DNA from: Nitrospirota bacterium
GTDB lineage: Bacteria; Nitrospirota; Nitrospiria; Nitrospirales; Nitrospiraceae
Direction: 5' to 3'
Length of the DNA stretch: 64,000 nt
Assembly: GCA_030684575.1 (NCBI GenBank)
Contig: JAUXVD010000008.1
Span: forward strand, 620,001 to 684,000
A model generated the notes under the pieces. That model did not search any database. It saw only the letters and a program-made list of their open reading frames with translations, and was not told where the DNA came from. Positions 1 to 7,642 of the stretch are shown here, one piece after another. Each line of letters starts with the position of its first letter. The first letter of the stretch is position 1. Position numbers and translations under genes: made by a program.

Positions 1-124
1 TCAGCGCAAGGGCTCCATGCCAGGATTGGGAGTCTGGTATGGCAGCTATCCGTATGGAGATGACCCGAAAGACCAGCAATGGATTCAGCGAGGGATACAA
101 TACTACCGGTGCAAATGTTACTAA
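1..124 (+). CDS. 3' end of a truncated open frame, possibly an RHS-type C-terminal tip
   Basis: An open frame enters from the left edge and stops with TAA at 122-124. The visible 40 residues are rich in Gly, Tyr and Asp (for example GSYPYGDDPKDQQW) and end in RCKCY. I do not recognise a domain. RHS core fragments lie just downstream, and RHS/polymorphic toxin proteins end in short variable tips. The position, directly before a small lipoprotein, therefore fits a toxin tip, but that is inference. It could equally be the end of any secreted protein. Confidence 0.4.
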   Translation, partial: QRKGSMPGLGVWYGSYPYGDDPKDQQWIQRGIQYYRCKCY

Positions 125-129
125 TACTT

Positions 130-573
130 ATGTCTAGTGTTCACCGCTCTGGTCAAGCGCCAGTACTTTCCTGGCTAGGATTCTTGTCTGTAATTACCAT
201 GCTGCTCTTGGGAATTGCTTTGGTTGGATGTCCCGCACGTGAAGGTCGCGAGATTGAACGCCACACATCACTGGATAAGGTCGTAGACGCAGTGGTAGTT
301 GAGCCAAAATCGCATGCGACGGCTCCTATAATGACAGATATATACTTGGTAGCGTCAGGGAAAAATTGGAAGGACGAAATTCCAGTGATCACAGGAGACT
401 ATATAGAGGGGCTGCGAGTACAGTGGGAGCGTCCACGTTTTCTGACAATTCATTATAAGAAAGGTCGTATTCGACATTTTACCAATATTTGGTACACGAA
501 AGACGTTCAGAATTTCGAGTACGTGATTGAACTTCGCTTAGTGCCTGAGACAGATTCTACTCTTCCTAACTAG
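130..573 (+). CDS. small lipoprotein of unknown function (candidate immunity protein)
   Basis: This encodes about 147 residues. The N terminus has a hydrophobic stretch (SVITMLLLGIALVGC) ending in a lipobox LVGC, so the product is probably an outer- or inner-membrane lipoprotein with a periplasmic domain of about 120 residues. I chose the ATG at 130 because it puts the lipobox at about residue 31. In-frame ATGs at 79 and 115 would give an overlong leader. The gene starts 5 bp after the stop of the upstream open frame, suggesting coupled expression. Base composition is more AT-rich than the housekeeping genes, a sign of horizontal origin. No family is recognised. An immunity role is suggested only by position. 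Confidence 0.6.
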   Translation: MSSVHRSGQAPVLSWLGFLSVITMLLLGIALVGCPAREGREIERHTSLDKVVDAVVVEPKSHATAPIMTDIYLVASGKNWKDEIPVITGDYIEGLRVQWERPRFLTIHYKKGRIRHFTNIWYTKDVQNFEYVIELRLVPETDSTLPN

Positions 574-613
574 AGTTACACGCTACCAGTAACCTCCTCT
601 CCGCCACTGATGC

Positions 614-721
614 CAAATTCAACAGACGGTCTACACCTATTCGAATATGAATCGGGCGAGCACGGGCAAAGATCCGCTCCTCAAGACCGAGACCTATACG
701 TACGACAACAATGGGAATGGA
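614..721 (+). pseudogene. RHS/YD-repeat core fragment 1
   Basis: The frame from 614 translates to a stretch containing VYTYSNMNRASTGKDPLLK and then TETYTYDNNGNG, a clear RHS/YD-repeat signature (NMNR, YTYDNNGN). There is no start codon in context, an in-frame stop lies at 608, and the repeat identity is lost at about 721, where the transposon end begins. It is a remnant, not a gene. It appears to be continued by the second fragment near 2.3 kb. Confidence 0.75.
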
Positions 722-733
722 CTAAAAGGGGTC

Positions 734-1623
734 AGGTCTTGCAATCGAACATGGTGAGGGGGTAGCCTCCGCCACATGGCCCGTCCACTTCGCCTTGAGT
801 TCCCTGGAGCCGTCTACCACCTCACCAGTCGGGGCAATGCCCGGCAGGACATTGTGGCGGATGACCGCGATCGAACCGACTTTCTCTCCCTGCTCGCACA
901 TGTGATCGATCGGTACGGCTGGCTCTGTCACGCCTACTGTCTGATGGACAACCACTACCATCTCCTGATTGAAACGCTTCAGCCCAATCTCTCGCTGGGC
1001 ATGCGGCAGCTCAATGGCCGCTATACCCAGGCCTTCAACCGGCGACATGAACGGGTAGGGCATCTCTTTCAAGGGCGGTTCACCGCGATCTTGGTGGAAA
1101 AAGAAGCGCACTTACTGGAGCTCTGTCGCTACGTGGTCCTGAATCCGGTGCGGGCGAAGATGGTCACGCATCCCCGGCAATGGGCGTGGAGCAGTTATCG
1201 GGCGACGGTGGGGGAGACGACGGCTCCGGCTTGGCTGACGACCGATTGGGTGCTCAGTCAATTTGGCCAACGGATGGGACCTGCGCGGGAGCATTATCGG
1301 ACCTTTGTGTCCGAAGGGCGGGGTGGACCGCGACCCTGGGAGCAACTGACGGGGCAGATCTATCTGGGCTCCGAGGCGTTCGTGGCGGAGCACCAGCCCA
1401 ATCGGGTCATTCGCGATGTCCCCCGCAAGCAGACGCAGGCCCAGCGGCCCACATTGCGCGTCCTCTTTCAGCGAAACGACACGGAGGCGTGGCTCATTTA
1501 TATGGCCTATCGACAGTATGGCTATCGATTAGCCGAGATTGCCGACCATGTGGGCGTGCATGCTGCCACGATCAGCCGGAGACTCAAGCGAGCGGAGCAG
1601 TCAATGTCATGATTGCAAGATCT
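734..1623 (+). mobile_element. RAYT-type transposable unit with terminal inverted repeats
   Basis: The transposase gene is bracketed by AGGTCTTGCAATC (734-746) and GATTGCAAGATCT (1611-1623), which are inverted copies matching at 12 of 13 positions. The right copy overlaps the transposase stop codon. The unit sits inside a broken RHS gene, with YD-repeat sequence ending just before the left copy. Boundaries beyond the 13-bp arms are uncertain, and I could not identify a target duplication. Confidence 0.6.
776..1612 (+). CDS. REP-associated tyrosine transposase (Y1/HUH family)
   Basis: This 278-residue protein is a single-strand DNA transposase of the IS200-like Y1 group. Residues 1-130 form the Y1 domain: the HUH metal-binding pair is H60-Y-H62 in the segment DNHYHLLIE, and the likely nucleophile is Tyr119 in LCRYVVLNPVRA. 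The C-terminal 30 residues form a helix-turn-helix (IADHVGVHAATISRRLKRAE), as is usual for this subgroup. A purine-rich AGGGGG lies upstream of the ATG. Family members of this type mobilise short palindromic REP elements in other genomes. Whether this copy acts on the palindromic repeats of this window is not shown. All key residues are present, so it may be active. Confidence 0.9.
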   Translation: MARPLRLEFPGAVYHLTSRGNARQDIVADDRDRTDFLSLLAHVIDRYGWLCHAYCLMDNHYHLLIETLQPNLSLGMRQLNGRYTQAFNRRHERVGHLFQGRFTAILVEKEAHLLELCRYVVLNPVRAKMVTHPRQWAWSSYRATVGETTAPAWLTTDWVLSQFGQRMGPAREHYRTFVSEGRGGPRPWEQLTGQIYLGSEAFVAEHQPNRVIRDVPRKQTQAQRPTLRVLFQRNDTEAWLIYMAYRQYGYRLAEIADHVGVHAATISRRLKRAEQSMS

Positions 1624-1688
1624 CTCCCTAGGTATGTACCCATTTGGGGCCCACAGGCTCAGGTCAACGGTGTTCTCTTCACGTATGA

Positions 1689-2036
1689 TTAACCGAGAAT
1701 TGTGGTGAGGGCGTGCCGGAGGAGGGCTTGTTCGTTGGCAGTCAGCCGTCCGAGTTTCTTGAGTACGAGGGCCGGCTCGATCGTCGTGAGCACCGGTTTG
1801 AGGACGGAGGGTTTCAACAGCCCCGCGCCACGCCAGTCGTGAACCAAGACCTCACCCACGGCGTCCGGGGTAAGGGGCTGACTCGTGACGGCCATGATAA
1901 TCAGATCTGGGCGCTGGCGATGATAGGCCGGGCTACTGATCACGACGGCAGGGCGGCGCTTCGTGGTGGATTGATCGGTGAAGGGGAACGGGACGAGAAC
2001 GATGTCCCCGAACTCATAGCCGGTCATAGTCGGCAT
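1689..2036 (-). CDS. MazF/PemK-family toxin
   Basis: This 115-residue protein has the PemK/MazF SH3-like fold signature: an N-terminal GDIVLVPFPFTDQ, then KRRPAVVIS, and a conserved hydrophobic strand LIIMAVTSQ. The family consists of sequence-specific endoribonucleases that cut mRNA, tRNA or rRNA and arrest growth until neutralised by an antitoxin. The start overlaps the 3' end of the upstream antitoxin gene by 23 bp, so the two are translationally coupled. A second in-frame ATG at 2027 is an alternative start. The pair lies within the decayed RHS locus, consistent with a mobile toxin-antitoxin cassette. Confidence 0.85.
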   Translation of the reverse strand: MPTMTGYEFGDIVLVPFPFTDQSTTKRRPAVVISSPAYHRQRPDLIIMAVTSQPLTPDAVGEVLVHDWRGAGLLKPSVLKPVLTTIEPALVLKKLGRLTANEQALLRHALTTILG

Positions 2037-2220
2037 CGTCGGGGTTGTCCCAGACTCGTGTCAATGCGGCAGTGGCTAGTTGCCCAGCAGCCTGTGTCAG
2101 CCTGCGTTCGTCGGCCAGGCGATGCGCCAGAAAATCGACGAAGTCTTCGACTTCGGATACGCGTTCTGGCGGGAGGTTGCGCAGCTTTTCAAGAATGGTT
2201 TGTTCGTGTACGTTCGTCAT
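2014..2220 (-). CDS. antitoxin of the MazF-type pair (DUF2281/AbrB-like group)
   Basis: This protein of about 68 residues begins MTNVHEQTILEKLRNLPPER and ends DDADYDRL. The pattern LPPERVSEVEDFVDFLAHR is typical of short DUF2281-type antitoxins paired with MazF or VapC toxins. The ATG at 2220 is preceded by GGAG at suitable spacing, which is better than the GTG at 2229. The acidic C terminus probably wraps the toxin. The gene is upstream of and overlaps the toxin, the usual order for antitoxin-first operons, and autoregulation is likely by analogy. Confidence 0.75.
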   Translation of the reverse strand: MTNVHEQTILEKLRNLPPERVSEVEDFVDFLAHRLADERRLTQAAGQLATAALTRVWDNPDDADYDRL

Positions 2221-2320
2221 GTACCTCACTCCATTTTTCTTAGCCTACACTGGCCATATGGCAGAGAGCAATGATTCTCTATCATGCGGCTCGCTGTGAG
2301 GTGGCCCCAGGCCTCCTTGT

Positions 2321-2410
2321 GCAGACAGCGGGACGGCGACGATCACCAGAGCCTATGACGGACTCGATCGGCTGACCCAAGAAGTCACGGCGCAGGGCAT
2401 CGATGTAGGG
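2321..2410 (+). pseudogene. RHS/YD-repeat core fragment 2
   Basis: Translation of this stretch gives ADSGTATITRAYDGLDRLTQ followed by EVTAQGID, an unmistakable RHS core segment (TRxYDGLDRLTQE). Neither side continues the repeat and no start codon fits. In intact RHS proteins this motif usually comes some tens of residues after the YDNNGN motif seen in fragment 1. The two fragments are therefore probably parts of one core, now separated by the transposon and the toxin-antitoxin pair. Confidence 0.7.
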
Positions 2411-2477
2411 GGCAAGCATACGGCGAATGTATGTCCAGAGACTGCAGAGGCGGAGAGAGGAAGGGTGCGTGAGCCTG

Positions 2478-2678
2478 TTAGTGACTACCGCCGGAAATAA
2501 CGGGTCGGATTTCAACCTGATCGGCGTCGTAGAGCATTTCATCTTCAGTGACGAGGTCGTCGCCTTTGATCACGAGATGTGCCTCGACGACGAGGTTCAA
2601 TTCTTTTAAGAGATCTTTGACCTTCTTGGGGCCTTTGACTTCGACGGTTCTTGCTGGATGGCTGAGTTGGACTTGCAT
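2478..2678 (-). CDS. MoaD/ThiS-family sulfur carrier-like protein with a GGSH tail
   Basis: This 66-residue protein has the beta-grasp pattern of ThiS/MoaD: MQVQLSHPARTVEVKGPKKV, then a helix with VKDLLKELNL, and a C-terminal VEIRPVISGGSH. Carriers of this family accept sulfur as a thiocarboxylate on a terminal Gly-Gly. Here two residues, Ser-His, follow the Gly-Gly, so the protein would need trimming before activation. I placed the start at the internal ATG (2678) because the upstream 12 residues are not conserved-looking. The gene follows galT on the same strand. No E1-like or peptidase gene is next to it. Confidence 0.75.
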   Translation of the reverse strand: MQVQLSHPARTVEVKGPKKVKDLLKELNLVVEAHLVIKGDDLVTEDEMLYDADQVEIRPVISGGSH

Positions 2679-2702
2679 GGGAGCATCATAGGCTGGGCGA
2701 CG

Positions 2703-2786
2703 GGCACGAGGCAAGGGGCGAAGGGCACGCTGCGTACGATCAAGGCAAATATCCTTCAGCCCCTAGCCGTTTGCCCCGTGCCGCTC
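2703..2786. repeat. palindromic intergenic repeat, GGCAAGGGGCGA class (copy 1)
   Basis: Between the ThiS-like gene and galT lies GGCAAGGGGCGAAGGGC with an inverted, diverged partner TTTGCCCCGTGCCGCTCGCC. The same motif recurs near 3.8 kb and 12.55 kb, also between minus-strand genes. It is a small REP-like element of unknown role. Confidence 0.45.
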
Positions 2787-2788
2787 GC

Positions 2789-3793
2789 CTAAATAGATGC
2801 TTCGCGCAGGAATTTCGCCGATTCTTCCGGCGCCACAGGATTGATATAGAACCCCGTGCCCCATTCGAAGCCGGCCACCTGGGTCAGCTTGGGAATGATT
2901 TCGATATGCCAATGGTAGTAGTCCCCGGTCTTCTCGTGGAGAGGGGAGCTGTGCAAGATGAAGTTGTAGGAGGGGTTGGCCAGGACCTTGTTCATGCGTC
3001 GGAGTGTTTCGGAGAGAATCGGCGCGAGAAACTCAAATTGAGTTTTTTGGCTTTCTTCGAAGTAGCCGGCATGGCGCTTGGGGAGAATCCACATTTCGAA
3101 GGGAAAGCGTGGCGCAAAGGGCGTGACGCAGACGAACTCCGGATTCTCCGCCACGATGCGGTCGCCATCCGCGAGATCCTGCCGGAGAATATCGCAATAG
3201 ATGCAGCGCTCCTTCTGCTCATAATGAATCCGACAGCCCTCGATTTCTTCCCGAACGCTGGTCGGGGTGATCGGCAGGGCGATGAGTTGCGAATGGCTGT
3301 GCTCCAAGGTGGCGCCGGCTGAGGCGCCGTGGTTCTTGAAAATCAGGATATAGCGCAATCGCAAGTCTTTTTTTAGATCGATCATGCGATCGCGATAGGC
3401 CCACAGGACATCCTCGATCCGCTTCGTCGGCATGTCGGCCAGGCTATCGGTGTGGCTCGGGGTCTCAATGATCACTTCATGGGCGCCGATCCCGTTCATT
3501 CGATCGTAGAGGCCAAAGCCCTCGCGGTCGAGGCCGCCTTCGACTTGGAGCGCGGGGAACTTGTTCGGCACGACACGCACGGTCCAGTTCGGGCCGTTGG
3601 GCTCCAGTGGTTGCGGGCGATAGGCCATGATTTCTTTCGGCGTCAATCGTTCTTGCCCTGGGCAAAATGGGCAGAGGGACGCCGCCAATGGTCGTGCGGC
3701 ATGCACGGGAACGAAGTCGTGTGGCCGGGCATTCCGTTCCGTCGAAATAATGACCCACCGACCGACAATCGGATCACGTCGTAAATCAGGCAT
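2789..3793 (-). CDS. galT: galactose-1-phosphate uridylyltransferase
   Basis: This 334-residue HIT-superfamily enzyme would exchange UMP between UDP-glucose and galactose-1-phosphate in the cytoplasmic Leloir pathway. The start MPDLRRDPIVGRWVIIS is typical of GalT. The active-site segment EHSHSQLIALP supplies the H-S-H nucleophile region, with a zinc-site candidate C-P-F-C near residue 42 and further conserved segments such as YHWHIEIIP near residue 298. Length matches the family. It lies downstream of a GH57 gene on the same strand with a repeat-containing gap of about 100 bp. Bacterial homologues in lithotrophs often act on other sugar phosphates such as ADP-glucose, so the exact substrate is uncertain. 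Confidence 0.88.
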   Translation of the reverse strand: MPDLRRDPIVGRWVIISTERNARPHDFVPVHAARPLAASLCPFCPGQERLTPKEIMAYRPQPLEPNGPNWTVRVVPNKFPALQVEGGLDREGFGLYDRMNGIGAHEVIIETPSHTDSLADMPTKRIEDVLWAYRDRMIDLKKDLRLRYILIFKNHGASAGATLEHSHSQLIALPITPTSVREEIEGCRIHYEQKERCIYCDILRQDLADGDRIVAENPEFVCVTPFAPRFPFEMWILPKRHAGYFEESQKTQFEFLAPILSETLRRMNKVLANPSYNFILHSSPLHEKTGDYYHWHIEIIPKLTQVAGFEWGTGFYINPVAPEESAKFLREASI

Positions 3794-3809
3794 GTCTTCT
3801 CCTCTGAAG

Positions 3810-3886
3810 ATAGGCGAAGGGTACGGGGCGAAGGGCGATAGGCATTAGCATTCTTTTCAGATCTCTCGCCCCTTGCCTCTGGCCGT
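3810..3886. repeat. palindromic intergenic repeat, GGCAAGGGGCGA class (copy 2)
   Basis: The gap between galT and the GH57 gene holds AGGCGAAGGGTACGGGGCGA and, in inverted orientation, CTCGCCCCTTGCCTCTGGCC. It is related to copies at 2.7 and 12.55 kb. It could form a hairpin between the two genes, but there is no T-run, so a classic terminator is not indicated. Confidence 0.45.
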
Positions 3887-3890
3887 CGGT

Positions 3891-6092
3891 TTATACGCGC
3901 CACAGATTCGCTTCAAACTCCGGACCTGGGACGAGAAAGGTCGCGGGCTTGTACTGTGGGTAACGTGCCACTTCCAATTGATGTTCCAGGATCAAAATGG
4001 TCATACGGAGTTCCTGTCCTGGCGTGAGCTGTAAGTCTTTGAACGGCACAGCCAGCTCGAGAATCTGCTTATGACAGATCGATGCGTAGGAGCCGATCTC
4101 CTGCCACGACCCGCCGGCCAGCTTTTGCGAGAGGATAAACTGGTCTGGCCCAGAGGGCGCGAGTGGAGAGGACAACCGATAGAGGTGCTCGGGTGTGTGC
4201 AACTGCAGCTCGACCGTGAGTCCGGCCTGCCGAGGCTGCGATTGCTCGTCCGGATCGAGCCGGAGATAGAGGTGGTCTAGGCTCCAGCCGAATTGAATGT
4301 CGGTGAGTAGGCCTTCGGCTTTCCACATCGCACCGAGCGGCGGCTGTGTCGTGATCCTCCCTGCTCCGCGCCATTCGAAAAAGTCGGTCACGCGCCCGTC
4401 GATGGAGGGGCTCAGCAACGCAAGCGGCGCGGTCACTAGATCTGTTTCCGGCATATCGCGTGGACGACAGATCGGCTGATTCAAGAGGTCAGGCGGCGTT
4501 AGTCCTGCGATCGTCCAGACGTTGCGAAGGTGGGTGCGAAAGAGCCGGTCGAACTCCTCGTTGTAGCCGGAATCGAAATCGTCCCCATACCACCAGAACC
4601 AATCGCTGCCTTCGGCGGCATAGAGTTCATCCCAGGCGGCCTGCGCCCGATCAGGGGGGAGCGTTGAGGAAATCTCGGCGAGGCGAGATCGCGTGTGGCT
4701 CACCAGATCCCATCCCCGATTATCTTCCTGATGGCCGATCCAAATCTTATAGTCCTGATTGATCCAGGAACCAGAATGGAGATGGCTGACTCGTCGAGTA
4801 GCCGGTGCGGCATCGAGCGCGGCAGAAATCGTGGCGGTGGTGGTGCGGAGTTCGTGACCATCGAGGGCGCCGGTCGAGCAGGCCTTGTAGAGGAGCGAGA
4901 GAAACTGCTCGCCTCCCTCGTGGTAATGCTCCCAGGGGTTTTCCCCGTCGAGCACGATGGCGATGGTGACCTGTTCTTGCGGTGCGTCGGTGATGATCTG
5001 ACGCAGCCGGCGCAGCACATCTTCGGCGGCCATCTCGGGCGTCGTTTTGTGGTAGACGAAGCCGAAGGCATCGGAAATCTCCCGATCGCGAAACAGCATC
5101 GTGACCTCATGCCCCTCCGTTCCGACCCGGTAGGGCTGATAGAGATCCCGGCGGCGTTCCCACGGCTCCTGGGCCGCGTTGAGCGAGCGCGCGAGGATGC
5201 CTTCGTCGGTCGCAAGCCAGCGCAGACCGACCTTCGGCAACATGGGAATCAGTTCCGGGCAGACGGAGCCTTCCGACGGCCAGAGGCCTACCGGGGCTCG
5301 GCCGAATGTGGCGGTATGAAATTCGACGGCACGTCGTAGCTGCGTCTCCGCATCTTCCGGCGCATGAAATCGTGAGGGGAGTGGAAGGTCCGGCCTGGCG
5401 CGTCGGGTAAAGTCGGTATCGATGATGAGCGGCAGGATCGGATGAAAGAATGGCGTCGTCGTGAGCTCGATTTGTTCACGCTCCAGCAGTCGTCGATAGA
5501 GCGGCACGATCTCCCGGACTGCGACGAGCTGGAGGGCCAGGACCTCCTGTTTGTCCTCTTCCGTGAAGCCTCGGCCTTTCGCACGTAGAGCGGCCAGGCG
5601 CGGATAGCGACTGACGGTGCCGTAGCCGAACCAGGCGAGGTTGTGCCAGGTCTGCAAGTCCAGCAGATCCTGTGTGGAGAACTGTCGCGCCACCCGCTCC
5701 AGTTCGCGGCCTGCGACGTCCGTTCCGCGCTTCACGAGCAATTCATGGTAGCGCGGGTAGGGGCGTACCATCGTAGCCCAATTGGCGGAGAAAAAATGGC
5801 GGATGAGAAAGGCTTTTTCTTCCGGACGAAGATCCGCCGCCGGGCGTTGGGCATGTTCGAGAAAGAGGTCGCGTACGGCTCCTGATCCGACTTCTTGCAG
5901 CTGTAATAGGAGCGAGGGGGTGAAGTTGAACGTGGCCTTGATCGAGGGGAACTTCTCCAGCCCATAGGCCATGTCGTAGTAGGCCTTGGTGGCATGCAGC
6001 CGCACCCAGGGCATGCTGGCAGACCCCGCGACCGGGTCTGTGTAATAGGGCTGATGCATGTGCCAGAGAAAACAGATTCGGGCAGTCTTCAT
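3891..6092 (-). CDS. glycoside hydrolase family 57 protein
   Basis: This 733-residue protein starts with the GH57 signature ICFLWHMHQPYY (residues 6-17). The presumed nucleophile Glu274 lies in GLWPSEGSVCPE and a second conserved acidic segment is LDGENPWEHY near residue 385. Members cleave or transfer alpha-glucans (amylase, 4-alpha-glucanotransferase, branching or amylopullulanase activity). The C-terminal 170 residues, after the catalytic barrel, are rich in beta-strand and probably form a sandwich domain. There is no signal peptide, so it is probably cytoplasmic and acts on storage glucan. With galT downstream it suggests a sugar or glycogen-related operon. The exact specificity cannot be read from sequence. 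Confidence 0.88.
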   Translation of the reverse strand: MKTARICFLWHMHQPYYTDPVAGSASMPWVRLHATKAYYDMAYGLEKFPSIKATFNFTPSLLLQLQEVGSGAVRDLFLEHAQRPAADLRPEEKAFLIRHFFSANWATMVRPYPRYHELLVKRGTDVAGRELERVARQFSTQDLLDLQTWHNLAWFGYGTVSRYPRLAALRAKGRGFTEEDKQEVLALQLVAVREIVPLYRRLLEREQIELTTTPFFHPILPLIIDTDFTRRARPDLPLPSRFHAPEDAETQLRRAVEFHTATFGRAPVGLWPSEGSVCPELIPMLPKVGLRWLATDEGILARSLNAAQEPWERRRDLYQPYRVGTEGHEVTMLFRDREISDAFGFVYHKTTPEMAAEDVLRRLRQIITDAPQEQVTIAIVLDGENPWEHYHEGGEQFLSLLYKACSTGALDGHELRTTTATISAALDAAPATRRVSHLHSGSWINQDYKIWIGHQEDNRGWDLVSHTRSRLAEISSTLPPDRAQAAWDELYAAEGSDWFWWYGDDFDSGYNEEFDRLFRTHLRNVWTIAGLTPPDLLNQPICRPRDMPETDLVTAPLALLSPSIDGRVTDFFEWRGAGRITTQPPLGAMWKAEGLLTDIQFGWSLDHLYLRLDPDEQSQPRQAGLTVELQLHTPEHLYRLSSPLAPSGPDQFILSQKLAGGSWQEIGSYASICHKQILELAVPFKDLQLTPGQELRMTILILEHQLEVARYPQYKPATFLVPGPEFEANLWRV

Positions 6093-6106
6093 GGTCGAAT
6101 GCTTTA

Positions 6107-6233
6107 GCAGGAGGCTGAAAACGTCCGCCAGCAGCGTTCTCGGCTCAGCGAAATCCTCAACGTACCCGTAAGGGTACGCCTCCGGTTTCGTTTCGCCTGC
6201 GGCCTTGCTGGACGGCCATTTCGAGCCTCCTGC
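6107..6233. repeat. structured intergenic repeat, copy A
   Basis: This 127-bp imperfect palindrome has the outer stem GCAGGAGGCT / AGCCTCCTGC, inner arms GTCCGCCAGC / GCTGGACGGCC, and a central stem GTACC / GGTAC within CCTCAACGTACCCGTAAGG. It lies between the divergent GH57 and VanZ genes, so it is not a shared 3' terminator here. Six related copies (B-G) occur in the window. Confidence 0.75.
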
Positions 6234-6354
6234 CGGAGCGTATTCCTGTTGTTCTAAACGTGCGACCAGTTAAGTCTGGCGTGTTCTATAGTCTTTCCGC
6301 AACCCGTTCGTTATAAGTATCGCATAGGGTCGGAGACGGAGCGAGAGGAAATTC

Positions 6355-6756
6355 ATGTGTGACGTAACTCGGCAAGATACGATGACTCAGGTGCTTTGGT
6401 ATTGGTTGCCGGTGGCCCTGTATGCCGGATTGATTTTTTTTCTGTCGTCCCAGTCGCATCCGGAAGATACCTTGCCATCGTTCTTGTTCAAAGAGGTCAG
6501 TGACAAAGTCTTGCACGCGGTGGAGTATGGCATCTTGGCCGTGCTCTGCTACCGGGCCTTTCGCTGGGCAGCAGGGCCGGCTCTGGCTCGGCAGGCAGTC
6601 GTGTTAGCGATCGTGACAGCCTCGGTGTACGGCATCACGGATGAAGTACATCAAGCCTTCGTCCCTCTCCGCGAGTCCAGTTGGCAGGATTGGCTGGCCG
6701 ATACCATCGGTGCGGTCATCGGGGTGATGAGCTGGCGGTCCATCGGATCGGATTGA
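6355..6756 (+). CDS. VanZ-family membrane protein
   Basis: This 133-residue integral membrane protein has about four hydrophobic segments. The VanZ-type features are an early helix WLPVALYAGLIFFLSSQS and a later motif VSDKVLHAVEYGILAVLCYR, followed by DEVHQAFVPLRESSWQDWLA near the end. VanZ-like proteins are small membrane proteins named after a teicoplanin-resistance accessory protein. Their function in non-resistance settings is unknown. The ATG at 6355 is preceded by GAGAGGA. A second ATG at 6382 would remove nine polar residues and is possible. The gene stands alone between intergenic stretches. Confidence 0.85.
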   Translation: MCDVTRQDTMTQVLWYWLPVALYAGLIFFLSSQSHPEDTLPSFLFKEVSDKVLHAVEYGILAVLCYRAFRWAAGPALARQAVVLAIVTASVYGITDEVHQAFVPLRESSWQDWLADTIGAVIGVMSWRSIGSD

Positions 6757-7026
6757 TGCGGCGGGTGAGAAAGGCTGGACGAGCGAGATCAGCAGGACGG
6801 GCCAAATAGAGAAGGCATGGAGGATTTTTCTCTCCGCATGTCCACTCGGACCCTCCTCTCCAGTTCAATCCCCAGCAAAGCAAGGGCATGAGGAGATTTT
6901 GACTGTGGCCGTCGAGCGAGGCCCGTCTGAGGGCGCGCGCTCCGGGAGCGCAGGAGCTGCCCCAAGTTGCCATTCATTTCCCAGTCTCTTCTGACGTTGA
7001 AGCGGTTGCATCTTTGCAGGAGCTAA

Positions 7027-7257
7027 ATGAGAATGACGGCCATGAGTCAGAAACCGAACCAGTTGGTCGATCTAGCTCAGGCCGACGCGCGGCTCAAACA
7101 ATGGCGCAGCCGGCACAATACCCCGGAGAAGGTGGCGGCGGCTCACCGGAAAGTCCTGCTGGAGCGGGTGAGCCAGTCCATGGCGTTCGAGAACCAGCTG
7201 GTCAGTATTGGGCGTCTCAAGGCCTTAACGTCGACTTCAAAACCCGAAGCGAGCTAG
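7027..7257 (+). CDS. small hypothetical protein
   Basis: This encodes 76 residues, basic and helical in appearance (LVDLAQADARLKQWRSRHN, then PEKVAAAHRKVLLERVSQSM). A good ribosome-binding site AGGAG lies 5 bp before the ATG, which is the main support that it is real. An overlapping frame beginning at 7014 has no such site. No family is recognised. It has no signal peptide or membrane segment. The flanking intergenic stretches are long, so it is probably monocistronic. Confidence 0.55.
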   Translation: MRMTAMSQKPNQLVDLAQADARLKQWRSRHNTPEKVAAAHRKVLLERVSQSMAFENQLVSIGRLKALTSTSKPEAS

Positions 7258-7642
7258 ACAAATAATAGGGAGTATTTTCTCGCCGTAGTGTTCACTACTC
7301 TTCAATCCTCACCCTTGAGGGCAGGTTAGAGGGTCTTCCACTGTGCGCGTCCTCCAACGAGACCTGAACTCAACTCTTTGTCCTCACCCCATCTAGCGAG
7401 GCGGTGAGGTCTCCACTGCGGTCATCGAGCGACCACCGTTTCATCGTGGGGGCTCTGCGAGCATAGAGACCATACCAGTTGCCTCGCCATTCCCTTCTGA
7501 GTCCTCTCGCGTTGCGCGAGCATTGAAGATCATCAGGCTCCATCCCCTCCGCGCTCTGCAAGCAAGAGGGGCACCTGGACGCCCCTTCCCCATCTCTTCT
7601 TCAGGCAGAGAGTGGAGGCATTCATTGACAGGGGCAAGGTCT
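7258..7642. other. gene-free stretch
   Basis: Nothing coding is supported here. The longest minus-strand open frame has no ribosome-binding site or family features. A 7-bp inverted pair CCTCACC / GGTGAGG around 7382-7409 is visible but has no T-run. Confidence 0.5.

Noticed and set aside
6936-6950. Perfect hairpin GCGCTCC-g-GGAGCGC as a terminator after the VanZ gene
   Set aside because: No T-run follows it and it lies about 180 bp downstream of the stop codon.
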